Origin: Heterotrichella gracilis
Lineage: Eukaryota; Sar; Xanthophyceae; Tribonematales; Xanthonemataceae
Length of the DNA: 64,000 nt
Direction: 5' to 3'
Assembly: GCA_032358255.1 (NCBI GenBank)
Contig: JAULBX010001780.1
Span: 1 to 64,000, forward strand
This document shows positions 12,101 through 24,373 of this stretch, one piece after another. The translations under genes and the position numbers were made by a program. Within the stretch, counting starts at the first letter, position 1, and every line of letters begins with the position of its first letter. The notes under the pieces were generated by a model, which saw nothing but the letters and a program-made list of their open reading frames with translations, was not told where the DNA came from and did not search any database.

Positions 12101-13404
12101 ACTGCGCTGCCGCAAGCTCCTTGGCTGTACCCCCCAGCTTCTCCCGAGCCGCCTGTGCCTCCGCCTGCACAGCCTCCAGCTCCCGCCGCAGGCTCAGCAC
12201 CAGCCCCGCGGTCTCCTGCACCTGCTTCAGCATCAGGCCCCGGTCTTGGGTGACCTCGTTCAGCTGCTTGCGCACCCCCTCCACCTCCGCCTCAACCTGG
12301 GCGGATTTCCTGACCTGCTGGTCCAGCGCCATGGTCCCAAGCCGGACCTTCTGCAGGGCTGCCTGCAGCTCCTGGTCTGCGCCCGCCTTGCCGCTGGCTA
12401 ATTGCTCCTTGGCGCTGGTCAGCTGCTGGACTGACTCCTAAGCGGGAGGTTGGCGGGGGAGGTGGGGGCTGGTGACGTTCGCTACTGCTGGCGTGCACGT
12501 TGCTGCTGCTGGGTGTGTGGAGAAGGCACACGATGCATGGGCAGTGCACTATAATGCACGTTGATGGAATGCAGCATGACTTGTATAGATGCTCTCAGTG
12601 ATGTGTGTTGCAAGTGCAGGCATGCCAATGGAGCAGATGGCGGGTGTGCTACCTCCAGCTTTGCTTTCTGGCCCTGCAGCGCTTTGATCTCCTTTGCAGC
12701 AGCCGCCTTCTGGGTCTCCAACGTGCTCTTCAAGGTGCTTAGCTCCGCCAGCTGTGCTTCAAGCTTGCTCTGTAACCATAGCAACACAACTGTAACCAAC
12801 CAGCACCCAACGTACTACAAAAGTGCGTCTCGAAGCAAGGCATCCATTAATCAATGCCCGGTACTGGCGATGGTTACAATGGTTCGCACACCGGCAAGTG
12901 CATAGGTGCGCAGGGTAACAGGGGCAAAGCCTGGTTCAGAACGGGTACCTTGCTTGCCTTCTCCTCAGCCACTGCCTTGGAATACTTGCCCTCGACAGCC
13001 TGCGCAGCGCAACTCAGTCAGTACACCGACCCGCAGTAGCATGTTGGACTACAAATGGCAGCGATTGTTGCCTGCAGTAGGGTGCTGGTTCACAACAGGC
13101 GGTGGAATATACCATGGTCAGGCAGTACCACCTCACCTTGAGCTTTGCGCTGAGGTCCGCGACAAGGGAGTTGTCCATCGCCACCTGTGACAAGGAAGCG
13201 TGTGGTTGCTGTTAAAATCTGCACACCAGCTACTGCAGACCCAGGAGTGGTGTTGAACTGTGAACATGCGTGACACGCACGGGGAGTCCATGTCCAATGC
13301 TACGGAAAAGAAGATGTGGCCAAGCATACCTCCTGCGTGCAGGATGTCCATGCCGAAGCAAGTAGCAGCACAGCGCACAGCGCCAGCGTGCGTGGCCTTG
13401 CCAT
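9130..13404 (-). CDS. Coiled-coil membrane protein with signal peptide and C-terminal anchor (693 aa)
   Basis: Ten exons join in phase: 13404-13330, 13184-13137, 12999-12949, 12769-12653, 12437-11553, 11100-10993, 10730-10524, 10254-10015, 9663-9440 and 9256-9130. The start is chosen because the first exon encodes a classic signal peptide (MARPRTLALCAVLLLASAW) that ends on a GTATGC donor. Residues about 25-440 form a long heptad-rich coiled coil (for example QLEAKDMELASKVRELEAAL). A helical region follows (LARLDAALEPVRKLWDQHKG), then one membrane segment at about 615-637 (LLVYALLASPLIAIFVSLAV) and a Lys/Arg-rich tail (KKGKKGRR). This order matches, from memory, the plant family annotated 'DNA repair ATPase-related / myosin heavy chain-like' (At2g24420, At4g31340 type). 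The likely location is ER or envelope membrane with a lumenal coiled coil. The biochemical role is unknown. Confidence 0.82.
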
Positions 13405-14782
13405 GGACACTAGTTGCAGAGGTCGGTCAGGTGCTCAAGTTGCCCACAGTGCACACACCAGTTGCCACACCAGAGCCTCGCTTGAAGTGCCTGCAGTGGC
13501 AAGCCTATTCACCAAGGCGTGAGCTGGGCAGGCTTATAACAGTGTCACAACTGTTTGTCTTCGTGTGGACGGATAGGTAGTGCGTCTCACCTGCCAGGCC
13601 GCTGCAGGTGAGCTGGTTGTTGTTCCTAGTGGGTAGGGGAGTCTCACAGTCCTAGCATACCTGCAAGCGTAAGAAATCAGGGTTGGACTGAGTGAGTTAC
13701 GATCTGTATATCTCCACAAGCACCAAAGCACCCAAGCCAGCAACCCCAAACCCAAAGACCCCGGATGCATGCAATCTGGTCATGGGTCACGCAACAAGCT
13801 GCTATCTATATTTTGACCATGAAGCTCAACCCAAATCGCGTAACGTGTCAACTGCACGTAGTGGAAAAACCCAGGCTATGGCTGTACTGCCTACAACTCT
13901 GCCGTATCTTACACAATGCGTCATTCTTGGAGTTTGACAGAAGATGGCAATGGATATGATCGTTGGCAGAGGAAAAGTGAGGAAAATTGAACGGGTTGAA
14001 ACAACGAAACTGGAGTTGTGCTCAGACTGCTGGTAAAAGATCCGTGTGGATGCCCGCTAGGTTTATGCATAGAGGTTCGACAGAACAGTGGGTTACAAGG
14101 TCCCAAGCCTGGCCCACCAGGATGGCCACCAGTAGTTTTGCAAAACACGTAGTGAGTGCAGTAATGAACAACAATAGATTCGAAAGGAAGCTGGGCCCTG
14201 TGCCACTTCATTCCCCAGACTCTGTAGCAAAGGAACAGCTGCAAGTGTTGACAAACCGCTTTGTCCATGATGCACTGCACCCTTTCGCCCAACACTACGC
14301 ACCTGCTGCAACAAACTCGACACACCGCCGCACCCACAAGCAAGAAGCACACGGTTTCCTCAACAAGCAGTGCATCAGCTGGTTAAGCCGAGGGTTTATG
14401 AGGCATCTTTGAACTCCGTCGCCTCCCGCCGTTGACGAAGGCGGCCACGCCCGGCGGTAGGCGGCCACCAGCACAGGCAACTAAAGTACAGGGAACGTTT
14501 CAAGCCCAAAACAACCCTCTAATACACAAAAAAACTGCTTGCCTTGCACCCATCTTCCAGGAAAGTAGTACACTCACTAGCACGCTTGCTGCCGAGGGGT
14601 CAAGCTAATGCATGCATATACCTCCTAACACAACCCTTTCACAGCACCACTGCTTGGCACCAAACACAGGGACCTGAAACTGGGCGCACGAGTAATTTCA
14701 GGCTACACAGTGTATGAGTTGTGCCACCAATCAGTTTAAACCCAATATGTGACAGCCACACCACCACAGCGGCAGCACCACA
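13405..14782. other. Divergent intergenic region
   Basis: Lies between the coiled-coil gene (minus) and the methyltransferase gene (plus), so it should contain both promoters. No open frame shows family features or consistent splice signals. No clear TATA box was identified. Confidence 0.5.
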
Positions 14783-17448
14783 ATGCTCGCCCACTTGAGC
14801 AGACACTCAGCACAAGCCTTTCCACAGTGTACAACTTCGCTCTGTGGTGGGGTATCGCGCCACCTGCCCAGCTTACCACCCAGACCCACCCTCCCCAGCC
14901 TCACACACCTCCGCCGCCACGCACACCGGCCCCGGGCCACAGCTGAGCCACACCAGGCCCGCACACTACCACCCAAGGCACGCATCCTCCCTCCCCAGCA
15001 CACCCTCCACACCCCGTCCCTGTGCACGCACGCCCACGGCACTCAGCCTGGCCAAAGCCCATGCCAAAACCCTTGCCAAACCCTACTGTAGGGTTACGGG
15101 CGCAAGGGCAAGCGGCGGCTGGACGAGGTGTGCCTGGAGGCGCACCCAGAGTACAGCCGCAACGTGATCCAGTCATGGATAGCGCAGGGCAAGGTGATGG
15201 TCAACGACCAGAAGGTGACCAAGGCAGGCACACCGGTGTCGGAGACCGCGCAGGTGCGCACGCTGGTTAGGGTTTAGGGTTTGGGGTTTTGCCGGGGAAG
15301 GTGCTGGTGAAGAACACATGGTGACCCAGGCAGGCACACCGGTGGCGTAGACTGCTGCAATCGCTGTTGATTTTTATTGGATTTTCCACCCCATTTCCAA
15401 GGCTGGAAACACAACATAGATGCATCTTGCTGTACAAGGCATGCCCACATGTGTTGACACATGTGCGTGGGATACACGCGCCCTGGCACAACCCCCCTCT
15501 CTGGGAACCATACACCCCTTTTCCGGGGATCACAACCGCGCTCTCTGGAAATCACACATGCCCCCCACCCCTTGCAGGTTGTCATCCAAGCAGAGGTCCC
15601 CAAGTATGTATGCCGCGCAGGGCTCAAGATGGAGGCCGCCCTGGCGCACTTTGGCGTGGATGTGACGTGGCGCACTGCACTGGATGCGGGCCTGTCCACG
15701 GGGGGGTTCACAGACTGCCTGCTGCAGCATGGCGCTGTCAAGGTGGGGAAAGGGGACGGTGGTGTGCATGCTAGGAGGTGGGGAGGCAAGGTGGGGGGGG
15801 TGCATGCTTGGAAATGGAGAGGCGTGGTGGGTTTGCAATCTGCTTGCTGCAGCGCCGCGCTGTCAATGGGGAGGGGTTCCAAGGGCAGGTGGGGTGTGTA
15901 AGGGGAGAATGGGGGGGAGGGGGAATGGTTGTGAGTTGGGAGACTTGGCGGATGCATGCATGTTGCGTGCCTTGCCTAGCTCACACACAGGATGCGCATC
16001 ATTTACTGTTCCAGGAATGTCCATTGGATTGGCAATCCCCATGTATGTGCAGGTGTTTGGTGTGGATGTGGGGTACGGCCAGGTGGCGGAGCGCATCCGC
16101 ACCCACCCGCAGGTGGTGGTCATGGAGCGCACCAATGTGCGTCACCTCACGCTGGAGCAGCTAGGGGGGGAGACGGTGCAGGTGGGGTGGGGAGGAAGAG
16201 GGGGGGGTGTTGCTGGAGTACTTGCGTGAGGGGTTGCACATAGGCATACCAGTACTCAAGGGTTCACCACATAGGCATACCCTACTCGACGGTTCAAACG
16301 CGCAAGCATCAAACATCTGCCCAGAACCAGGGCTCACCCAGCCCTTCATGCCAACCTTGCACCACAATAGGTATTCTGCCTTGCCATTCGCCGACGCACC
16401 TATTACAGGTCTTATGCATGCATGTTACAGCAAGCGCATGGGGTTCAGTGGGGTAATGCAAGGCTGTGACTCGTTCAGATCGACAAGACATCTACCACCT
16501 ATATGTCAATGGCCTTGCCCTCACTCCTCTGTTTACCCAGGTGCCCACCAGCACCGGATGTTCACCCTGCCGTAGGTTCTCCCTCTATGCTACCAGGTGG
16601 CCAACCCTTGGCCCGTGGTTCATCTCGCTGTGGGGATATTTGAAGTATGGTTTTAGGGTTCATTACCACATCTGCAGGTGGCCCCCCTTATCCTGTCATG
16701 CATCTCGCTGAGAAGTGTATGGATTAGATAAAAAGTGTGAAATTTCTATAAGAATTCAATAAGAATTCATATGTTTTATAAACATAATGATCCCCCCTGT
16801 GTTCCCAGGTGGCCACCCTCGACCTGTCCTTCATCTCGGTGCTCAAGGTGGTTGGTGCGGTGAGCGCTGTCCTGGATGAGGGGGGGGATTTGCTGGTGCT
16901 CATCAAGCCGCAGTTTGAGGCGGGCAAGCAGCAGGTGCGGACAGTCAGGGTAGTGTGCGCATGTTGTGGTTCCACTGAGATGTTTTTTCACTAAGGCAGA
17001 TTGGTTTGAATGCTGATTGGAGGTAGGGTATGTGTCATTAAGAATTGATGGCACTGACCGCATTGTGATGGATGGACCGCATGCCGTGTGTGTCCATGGC
17101 GTTCAATGCCCAGCGCAGAAAATGTTAATCTGACCCTAATCCCCCCCCCACACCCCCTCTCCTACACAGGTTGGCGCGGGTGGCGTGGTGCGTGACCCTA
17201 GGGTGCACCGGGAGGTCATCGAGAGGGTGACAGCTGGCATTGCGTCCCATGGGTACGTGCCACGTGGCGTGATGACGTCGCCCATCAAGGGCGCAGCCAG
17301 CGGCAACACAGAGTTCCTGGCGCACTTTGTGCGCAGTCAGGGAGCCTGTGACAGCGACATTGCTGTGTCGGAAGGCCAGTTGCAGGGTGGTGGGGTTGGG
17401 GGTGAGCTATCAGGGCTAGGGCATGTGGACAGGGAGGCTGGGCAATAG
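14783..17448 (+). CDS. tlyA: TlyA-type rRNA 2'-O-methyltransferase (S4 + FtsJ-like)
   Basis: Secure exons 15092-15253, 15578-15742, 16053-16181, 16809-16934 and 17170-17448 join in phase. They encode an S4 RNA-binding domain (KRRLDEV ... NVIQSWIAQGKVMVNDQKVT), then the SAM motif DAGLSTGGFTDCLLQHGA, then VDVGYGQVAERI, VVVMERTNVRHL, DLSFISVLKVV, LLVLIKPQFEAG and GNTEFLAHF. These are the hallmarks of the TlyA/YqxC family, which methylates ribose in rRNA; an organellar ribosome is the likely target in an alga. The first exon is tentative: 14783-14851 reads MLAHLSRHSAQAFPQCTTSL, could be a transit peptide, and ends phase 0 at GTATCG. The C-terminus runs about 30 residues past the usual end, in low-complexity Gly-rich sequence. 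A partial copy of exon 2's 3' end lies in the next intron (15320-15356). Confidence 0.9.
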
Positions 17449-18330
17449 TGGTTGCAAGCATGCCCATGCTTTGGTGTTACAGTGAACACTCTTGGGCATG
17501 GCAGGGACGTACCAACTTCTTCACTTTCCTTCGATCTTTGGCCGCGGTGGTTATCCCTCTTACGTTTCACCCAAGCCTTGGGCCAAGGCAGTGCAAATGT
17601 ATAGCTGCGACGCCACCCGTGGCAGGGGTAAGAATCATTATCTTATTACCCTTGCCCTTGGTATATAATTTTGTGCAATTGGGGTGTATTCATAGTTGCT
17701 GTATGCCGCATGTTTGATGCGCCTTGAGGTGTCTGTGTTTCTGTTTTCTCTTGCAATCCGTTGCAAATATGGTCTCTTGACATTTTATCCCTTGGCGTGT
17801 GTGGTCTTTGTGGTCTCTTGTGGGTTAAGACCCGCTGATTACGGTATGCAAGTGCAGTGAACGGGGAAGGTGGCCGTTGACCATCAGTACACTCCAATTT
17901 GTAAAGTCCTGTTGAGAAATGTCACCTTGTTATGCAATACCATTGAAGTGGGTTATGAGAGTTTGCGCACAAGCTCCGGGCAGAATGGAGGCTGGGCATG
18001 GGCATGGGCATCGGCATGGGCATGGGCACGGAATGCCTTGCCATCCATGGTATACCCTTGCGCTAGCACCACTGGATGCATTGGCACCAGAGTTGCGTGT
18101 CCTGTATACCCTGTGCACTTGTCGGACAGAGCATTCTTGTGATATAAACTTGCCCTTGGACGGTGAAACTGTACTATGAATAGTAATGTTGTCCAAACGT
18201 CGGTGCTTTCTCTTTAAAAACCTCGCCAACATATCTCCAAGTTCAACTCGGAAGTTATCGTTACAATATGTTATAACAGCTCGGAGCTTGGGTGACTTTT
18301 GTCTACACATCACCAGATTTCTAGTGTGAT
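17449..18330. other. Intergenic with GGGCAT hexamer run
   Basis: No gene recognised. About 17993-18033 is a GGGCAT/CGGCAT hexamer tandem run. From about 18185 there is a degenerate relative of the tandem units of the right inverted-repeat arm (CAGCTCGGAGC followed by TGGGTGAC). Confidence 0.5.
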
Positions 18331-21165
18331 AACCAGCCTTGATTATTCGGTGAGTTTCCCGTAACCCTCGCCAACTTGTTGTACCACGTCCTTAGCTGCT
18401 GGGCGTTTGAGCATGCATATGCATATGCATCGGGCCCATTGGCAGCCTTGCGCTAGCGCCACTGTAGTTGCAAAGTAGGGTCGGTGTGAGTGTTCGGTTT
18501 CTGTATAATCAGTTCTCCTTTATCCATACGCAGCTCGGAGCAATTGGGTGACATGTGTATGCATGTGCTAGCCTCATCCAGCCTTGATCGGTAGATTTCC
18601 TGTAATTCTGGCCAACTTACTGTACCAAGGGGCAAGATCTTAGCTGCATATGCATGCACCTAAGCATTGGGCCCCCTGGCAGCCTTGCGCTCGTGCCACT
18701 GTAGTTGCAAAGCAGTACCGGGGTGTGTAGTTGATTTCTGTATTAATAGCGCACCTGAATACATACCCAGTTCGGAGCATGTGGGTGACATGTGTATGCA
18801 TATGCATGCATGCATTTCGTGCAGCCTTGATCGGTACGTTATCCTGGAGTCTCGCCAATTTATCGTTCACTGGTTTGGTAACACCACTCATAAGCCTATT
18901 CTGTAAGTTGGGAGACCCCGTTTAGCCCATTAGCTGTACAACTCGGCAGGTTCTAATGCCACTTGACGTGGAATGCGCACATGCCGTTCCCACCAGCCAC
19001 CTCTGCATGTCAACATACAGCTAGGGTTCACGGCAGGACCACCCCAGAAGTGAAAACTGCGTCTTTAGGCTATTAAATACCCTGCCTGGTCGACTGAACA
19101 GCCTAACCCACCGCTGCAGCCAAGCACAACCCATGGCAAGGCATGACTTGTGGCGCAACGCCATGCGCCCCTTCCTAGCACTCCCACCGGCATCCACACC
19201 ACAAGCACTGCTCCTTCCTGTTCATTTGGTGCTGGCCAGCTTGACGACGCAACACCAAGCTGGCAGCAGCGTTATCAACCCTCAGCAATTGTGAGCAGCG
19301 CCATGGCAGGTGCTGCCTGGTCCTGGTGTGTGAGCCACTAGTGCAGCCCCAGCACCACCCAATGGCCGGCGCTGACTGGTCCTGGTGTATGAGCCAGGGG
19401 TTGATAGCCTTTCGCTCCTATTACTCCTCCACTGCCAGCCCATGGGGGGGGCAGCAGGAGGACTTGTGCGAGTGCGGGGAGCGGGAATTGGTGCGCCAGG
19501 TAGGGTTTATGGTTTGGGAGTAGGGTTTAGTCCTTGGCAAGGGACGTTGGACTTGGTGGTGGGTGGAACACGGGAAGGCAAGTTTTCTTTGTGGGCAAGT
19601 GATGGTCGTTAGTTGGGTTTGGCGGCCATGTGGTAGATCTTTCCCACTCTGGCTTTTCCTCTCTTTGTGTCTTCACTACCTCCTCCCCTTTGCTCACAGG
19701 CCGTTGGGCAGGAGAGGGTCATCCAGCCAGTTGCTGCTGCACCACACCCCGTAGAACCAGAGGTGAGGCACCCTGCTTAGGGTGTGGAGTGGAGGGCTTA
19801 GGGTGGGCTCCGGGCTCACGCTGCAAAGTGGAGCCAGTGTGAGGGTGCACCCTGCACACCTGCCCATTGGACTTGAATGCGGGGTTTGTGGCGAGTGGGT
19901 ACCTAATTAGGCCCTCTCCCCTGCACCGGTGTCAACATTGGGGTGGCACACACAAGCCCCAATGCTGCAAGTGCTTTGGCCAGTGTGGGGCAGAAGGAGT
20001 CCAGTCAGAGGAAGTATCATATCTCCCTTGAGCCTGCCCTGGACTCTTGGTGAGACTGTCTCTCAAGGTCCATGGGTGTACGCGCATCACAATGACTCCA
20101 CATGTGGCGCAACATGTGCATTTATACCTTGCAGGTGCACACCCACAGCGAGCGCTTCCCAAGCGTGCAGACCAGCATCAACCAAACAGCAGAAGCATTT
20201 GGCCAGGAGGACCAGACCACCCTCAATCGCCTCATCCAGTACTTGGCCAAACACCTGCTGGGCACGGTACGGGTTGTACCATTATTGGCCTTCACGGTTT
20301 GCATGTTGTCTGTGTATGTCCACCCTTCCACTCACCAAATTGCATGTCAGTTACCGGCAATCTCACATGTGGCCACCAGTGCATTGCTACCCTGTCCAAA
20401 ACACGGTGTGCATTCCACTGTGGCGAGCATGCGACACGTTGACCGCCTTGCATTGCTACCCCTCCACTGTCTAGCACACGATCCATTGCACGACCCTTAG
20501 CGTAAAACCCTTCCTGGTCCTCCCGATAAGCTGCCACTGGGCAAAGTCGGGAGTTGGCCACCAACCCTGTGACCCATTTCAGGACCCTTAGCGCAACCCT
20601 ACCTGCCTCTCCCAATACCTGTCAGAGGGTAAATGTGTGTATGCCAGCTGGCCACCAACCCTGTGACCGATGCGCAAGGCATCAGTGCCACTAGCTAGTT
20701 TGCGACCTCCCCGCATTTGTAGATCCACTCCTTGATATTGATTGCATCCCCCTTGTCTGCAGGACCCCGCCAGCTGTAAGCTGCGCAGGGCGGTGGCAAC
20801 CCAGGTGGCGACCTCCCCGCATTTGAAGATCCGCCCCTTGCATTTGATTGTTCCCCCCTTGCCTGCAGGACCCCGCCAGCTGCGAGCTGCGCAGGGCGGT
20901 GGCAGCCCAGGTGGCGACCGCCCCGCAAGTGTGGATCAAGCTGCTGACAATGATCCCTCCCCATCTGGATGCCACCCAGGCGGTTGCCGTGGCGGGCAGC
21001 AAACTCATATCCGCTGTAGTGTGGGTGCTGCATCGAGAAGCGAGCCAACAAGGTGAAAGCTTTAGGGTGAATGTAGTAAGATGTAGGGTTTAGATCCTTG
21101 GATCAGGCAGCGAGGTCACAGGTGCTGTGATGTGGGTGCTGCATCGAGAAGTGGGTCAACGAGGT
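18330..21165 (-). repeat. Right arm of large inverted duplication
   Basis: Reverse-complement partner of 5745-7960. It contains about 240-250-bp tandem units near 18345-18925, then the first five exons of the 585-aa gene. It ends near 21165 with sequence shared with 5745-5800 (GCAGCACCCACA with CAGCG, inverted). It carries about 0.6 kb that the left arm lacks. Confidence 0.85.
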
Positions 21166-24100
21166 GGGTGTTGCATCACCACACTTGGTGCCTCCCAAAC
21201 AGGGCGTGATGGGTGGCTCAAATAAATAAATAAATAAATAACTACGCTCCTCATCTCAATAATGAGGGCGTTGGTTGAGGAAGAGACAAAATGAGAGAGA
21301 GCCAGCCTCACAGGCTGGTCATTTCCTCAATGAGGAAATGACAGAACGCGCATCAACTCTAGACCCTAACCCTAAACCCGCCCAAGACGCACAGTGTGTC
21401 CCTACCATTGGGTGGCTCAAACATGTTGTCCAAGGTCCCTGATTACTCCCGATGACAAGGACACACACATCAGTACAACTTGTTGGGGTGTGGTTGCTGC
21501 CGTCTGTGCAAGGCCACGTAGCGCATGCCGGTTGTGGGATTTAGGGGGCTCCCATGTACCTTGAGGCTTGAGTTGCAACTGGTTCCAGGACCCAAGGTTC
21601 AGCCTCAGTCTGGCATGAAACCCAAACCCTGAAGATGTGTTGTGGTGGTGGTGTTCAATAGGGGCGCATCTGTGCGCTTAGACCCGTGGTGGACCTGAGG
21701 GTATACCTGGCAGTGCAGCATACGTTTTGAAGGAGTGCAGGGTTTGCTGATAGCGCAATGCAACAGTAGGGTGTTGTGTCTAAGATTTAACCCTCGCCTG
21801 GAGGGTAGCTATAATCCCTGGGCACCGAGTACTCTCAACCACTTGGGTCCACAGGCCTTGGTACCAAACATGCAGGGCAGTCCTTGCATGTGCTAAGCAA
21901 CCTAGGTAGGGTTGAGCTGATAGGGTAGTGCAACAGTAGGTTCTATGTGTAGGGTTGAGCTGATGGGGTGATGCATGTGCCAAGCTGCAGGTGGCAACCC
22001 TGTGGCTGCTTCTGACGCCATGCTACAGCCCTTGAAGGCAATGGCGTGGCTGTCAACCTATCCCGCTGCGCTGAAACCACTCTGGGACAACGGGGAGATT
22101 CGAACCCTGAGTGCCTTGTTTGCCAGGGGCTGCACTTTCCTCGTCAAGAACGGGTTCCATCATGTCTCTGACAAGGAGATTGTACAGTGGATGGGAGCGT
22201 TCACTTCGGCGGCAATATGCTGGCTAAATGCACGGCTGCAGGTAAGCCAGAGCCATACCCTAGGGCTTTGGAACGAAAGCCAGGGTCCGTCCCCTAGGGT
22301 CTGGGAGGAGAAGTGCGTGCAGTTGTGTGCAAAAGTGTAAACCCCCGCTTTGGGGCTCACAGAGAAGTTGTCGCAACATGCATTGAATGTCCTTATACCG
22401 TCAAATTGTAGAACCAACAGCACAGCGGCATCCTGCAGCCGCCCCAGTATTGCAGATCTGGCAGCTGCTGCATCTGGATAACCCTGGCTTAGGGTCTCAG
22501 GAAATAGGCAGCATTTAATAACAGTGGCATTTCTGTTACAGCAGTATTGCACATCTGGCAGCTGCTGCATCCATTAGTCTCTGCCAGCTGCTTCTCTCGG
22601 AGTTAATGTAGGGTGCAGGGGATATGGTCAGAAACCGTATAATTGGCAGCTGCTTTTCTCCGACAGAACTGTTTGATCATGATCTGCAAATTTTGTGCGG
22701 GTGATTAAAAATGATTGGCTTTACCACGTAAAAATTGATACAGCAAGTGCCTAGGGCGGGAGTGGGCACGCTTGGACAGGTGGTGACTGCTTACCTGGTG
22801 CAATGCTTGGACTGCGTGTGCAAGCAAGTAACCATTGGCTCCCTTGCCAGGCACCCCAGTGGCCTGAAGGGGGAAGGCATATGCGTTGCAACCATCTTCA
22901 ACCCTGAAACCTTAAGCCCTAAGTCTAAACCCTGAACTTCCCTCGAGCAGTGCACCCCAGATGGGAAGAGGCAGAGAATGGTCAAGGTGGGGCAGACAGC
23001 TGCTCCCTTATCATGGAAGTGCAGAGGGCCGTCATTACTGACACGCACTGCAGGGGGGTGTGCAGGTAGGGTTGGGACTTATGAATTAGGGTTTTATGTC
23101 ACTACTGACACGCACTGCAGGGGTGTGTGCAGGTAGGCGGTGGTGTACCATGCCTATTGGTGTGCCATGCTCACAACCCAAACTCTAAATCGTTGTATTC
23201 TGCGTGCGTGCAGGTAGGGTGTGGTGCATCATGCGTCTTGCCCCTGGTGCATGCCTTTTTGCGGTGTTGCCTCCTCCCGTACATCCGCGTGCATGTTCCC
23301 AAAGGCTGTGTGGGTTTTACGCACCATGCAACTTACCCTGCACACCTCGCTAGGGTTTTGTGTGATTTGCACCGTTGCTAGGGTTCGTGTGGCTGCACCA
23401 GTTGCCAACCACTCTGCACAGGCGTCCTGCAGGGCGGGTGCATCCACCCTTCTTTGAGCCGACTAGTTTAGGTATTTGGATTTTGTCTCTGTTGTTAAAA
23501 GGCACCTGATCCCTGGGGTAGCTCATTCCCCCATGATGTGTATATACAATATCAGTGGTGCATACTAGTTCTTCCCCTTCCCCTGCAGGTGGCTCGTATA
23601 GGGGTTCACTCCGCATTAGTGCGGTGCATCGCATCAATCACAAAAAATGAACTTAATACCCTAAACCCTCAGCCCTTTGCCCCTCCCCTTGCAGGTGGCT
23701 CCTGCAGGAGGGGGTGTACTCTGCATGTGTGCGCTGCATCGCGTGGATCACAACCCCTGGCAACCCAGTCTGCGCACGCCTAACAGCCCTACCGCAACGC
23801 TCCATCTGGAACCACCTGCCCATCTCAGCATGGGTTGCCATGCTCCATAACCTTGCTGTACTCCTGCCGGAGGATGCTCGGGGCCTGTTTGACACCCACC
23901 CGCACCTGCTCACCAACATCCTGCGCCTGCGCGTGTTTGCCCGCGCCTACACAGCCATGTTTTCTTCCACTGACCAGCTTTTGTCAGACCTTCTGTTCTA
24001 CGATGTGGTCCCTGGCTGGCTGCTGCTGCAGCACCCGGAGGCGCTCCGCTTCATGACGCACCCCTGCTCAGAGCAAATGGTGGCGGGGGCTTTGCGCAAG

Positions 24101-24373
24101 GCGGGGCTGGGCGCACCGCGCACCATTGCTGCTGTGGCGGACAGCGGTGCGCGGCACCATGTGTGTGGGGTGGATCCGCTGGTGGCGTGTGCTGACGTGG
24201 CGCTGCATGAGATCACCGATTGGCTCATCCGGCAGATGCAGCTGGTCCCAGGGAGGGTGTTCGTTTCTCCTGGGGGGGGCGATTCGTCAGGGCCAGGTCA
24301 TGATGCCACAATCGATGCCCGGCATTGGAGGTTGGTGCTTCTGACCTTGCTCCAGATATATGAGGCGGGTTAG
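19133..24373 (+). CDS. Unrecognised 585-aa protein, ten exons
   Basis: Exons joining in phase: 19133-19290, 19394-19499, 19700-19762, 20135-20266, 20763-20804, 20869-21052, 21991-22241, 22780-22827, about 22971-23065 (weak acceptor) and 23695-24373. The start is MARHDLWRNAMRPFLALPPA. Other readable parts are SINQTAEAFGQEDQTTLNRL, KLLTMIPPHLDATQAVAVAG, ALFARGCTFLVKNGFHHVSD and, in the large last exon, LPISAWVAMLHNLAVLLPED and LRLRVFARAYTAMFSSTDQL. It looks like an all-helical protein; no motif identifies a family. The 42-nt exon and the start of the next are tandem copies (DPASCKLRRAVATQ and DPASCELRRAVAAQ), so the small exon can be skipped without changing frame. A TGTAA polyadenylation-like signal lies at 24433. 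The first half is duplicated in inverted orientation at 5815-7197. Confidence 0.7.
20710..20925 (+). repeat. Tandem duplication (about 108 bp) of acceptor plus exon start
   Basis: Two units, each with a GCGACCTCCCCGCATTTG segment, a pyrimidine tract, CTGCAG and GACCCCGCCAGCTG coding sequence. The first yields a 42-nt exon, the second the start of a 184-nt exon. The same doubling exists in the left arm (about 6000-6165), so it predates the inverted duplication. Confidence 0.8.
21215..21350. repeat. AAAT microsatellite and adjacent palindromes
   Basis: An AAAT run at about 21219-21240 is followed by a palindrome CCAGCCTCACAGGCTGG and a perfect inverted repeat TCATTTCCTCA/TGAGGAAATGA near 21326-21348. 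It lies in an intron of the 585-aa gene. A segment at 21248-21285 resembles 61788-61822. Confidence 0.5.

Noticed and set aside
11445-12441. Long plus-strand open frames (up to about 318 codons) opposite the coiled-coil gene
   Set aside because: They are antisense shadows of the GC-rich coiled-coil exon 11553-12437, with Leu/Ala-rich nonsense composition and no family features.
15274-15957. 227-codon minus-strand open frame
   Set aside because: Runs through an intron and opposite methyltransferase exons; Pro/His/Thr-rich simple sequence.
19930-20050. Conserved segment between exons 3 and 4 of the 585-aa gene, shared with the left arm, as a further exon
   Set aside because: DNA is similar in both copies but the open frames differ, and no phase-compatible acceptor was found; treated as intron.
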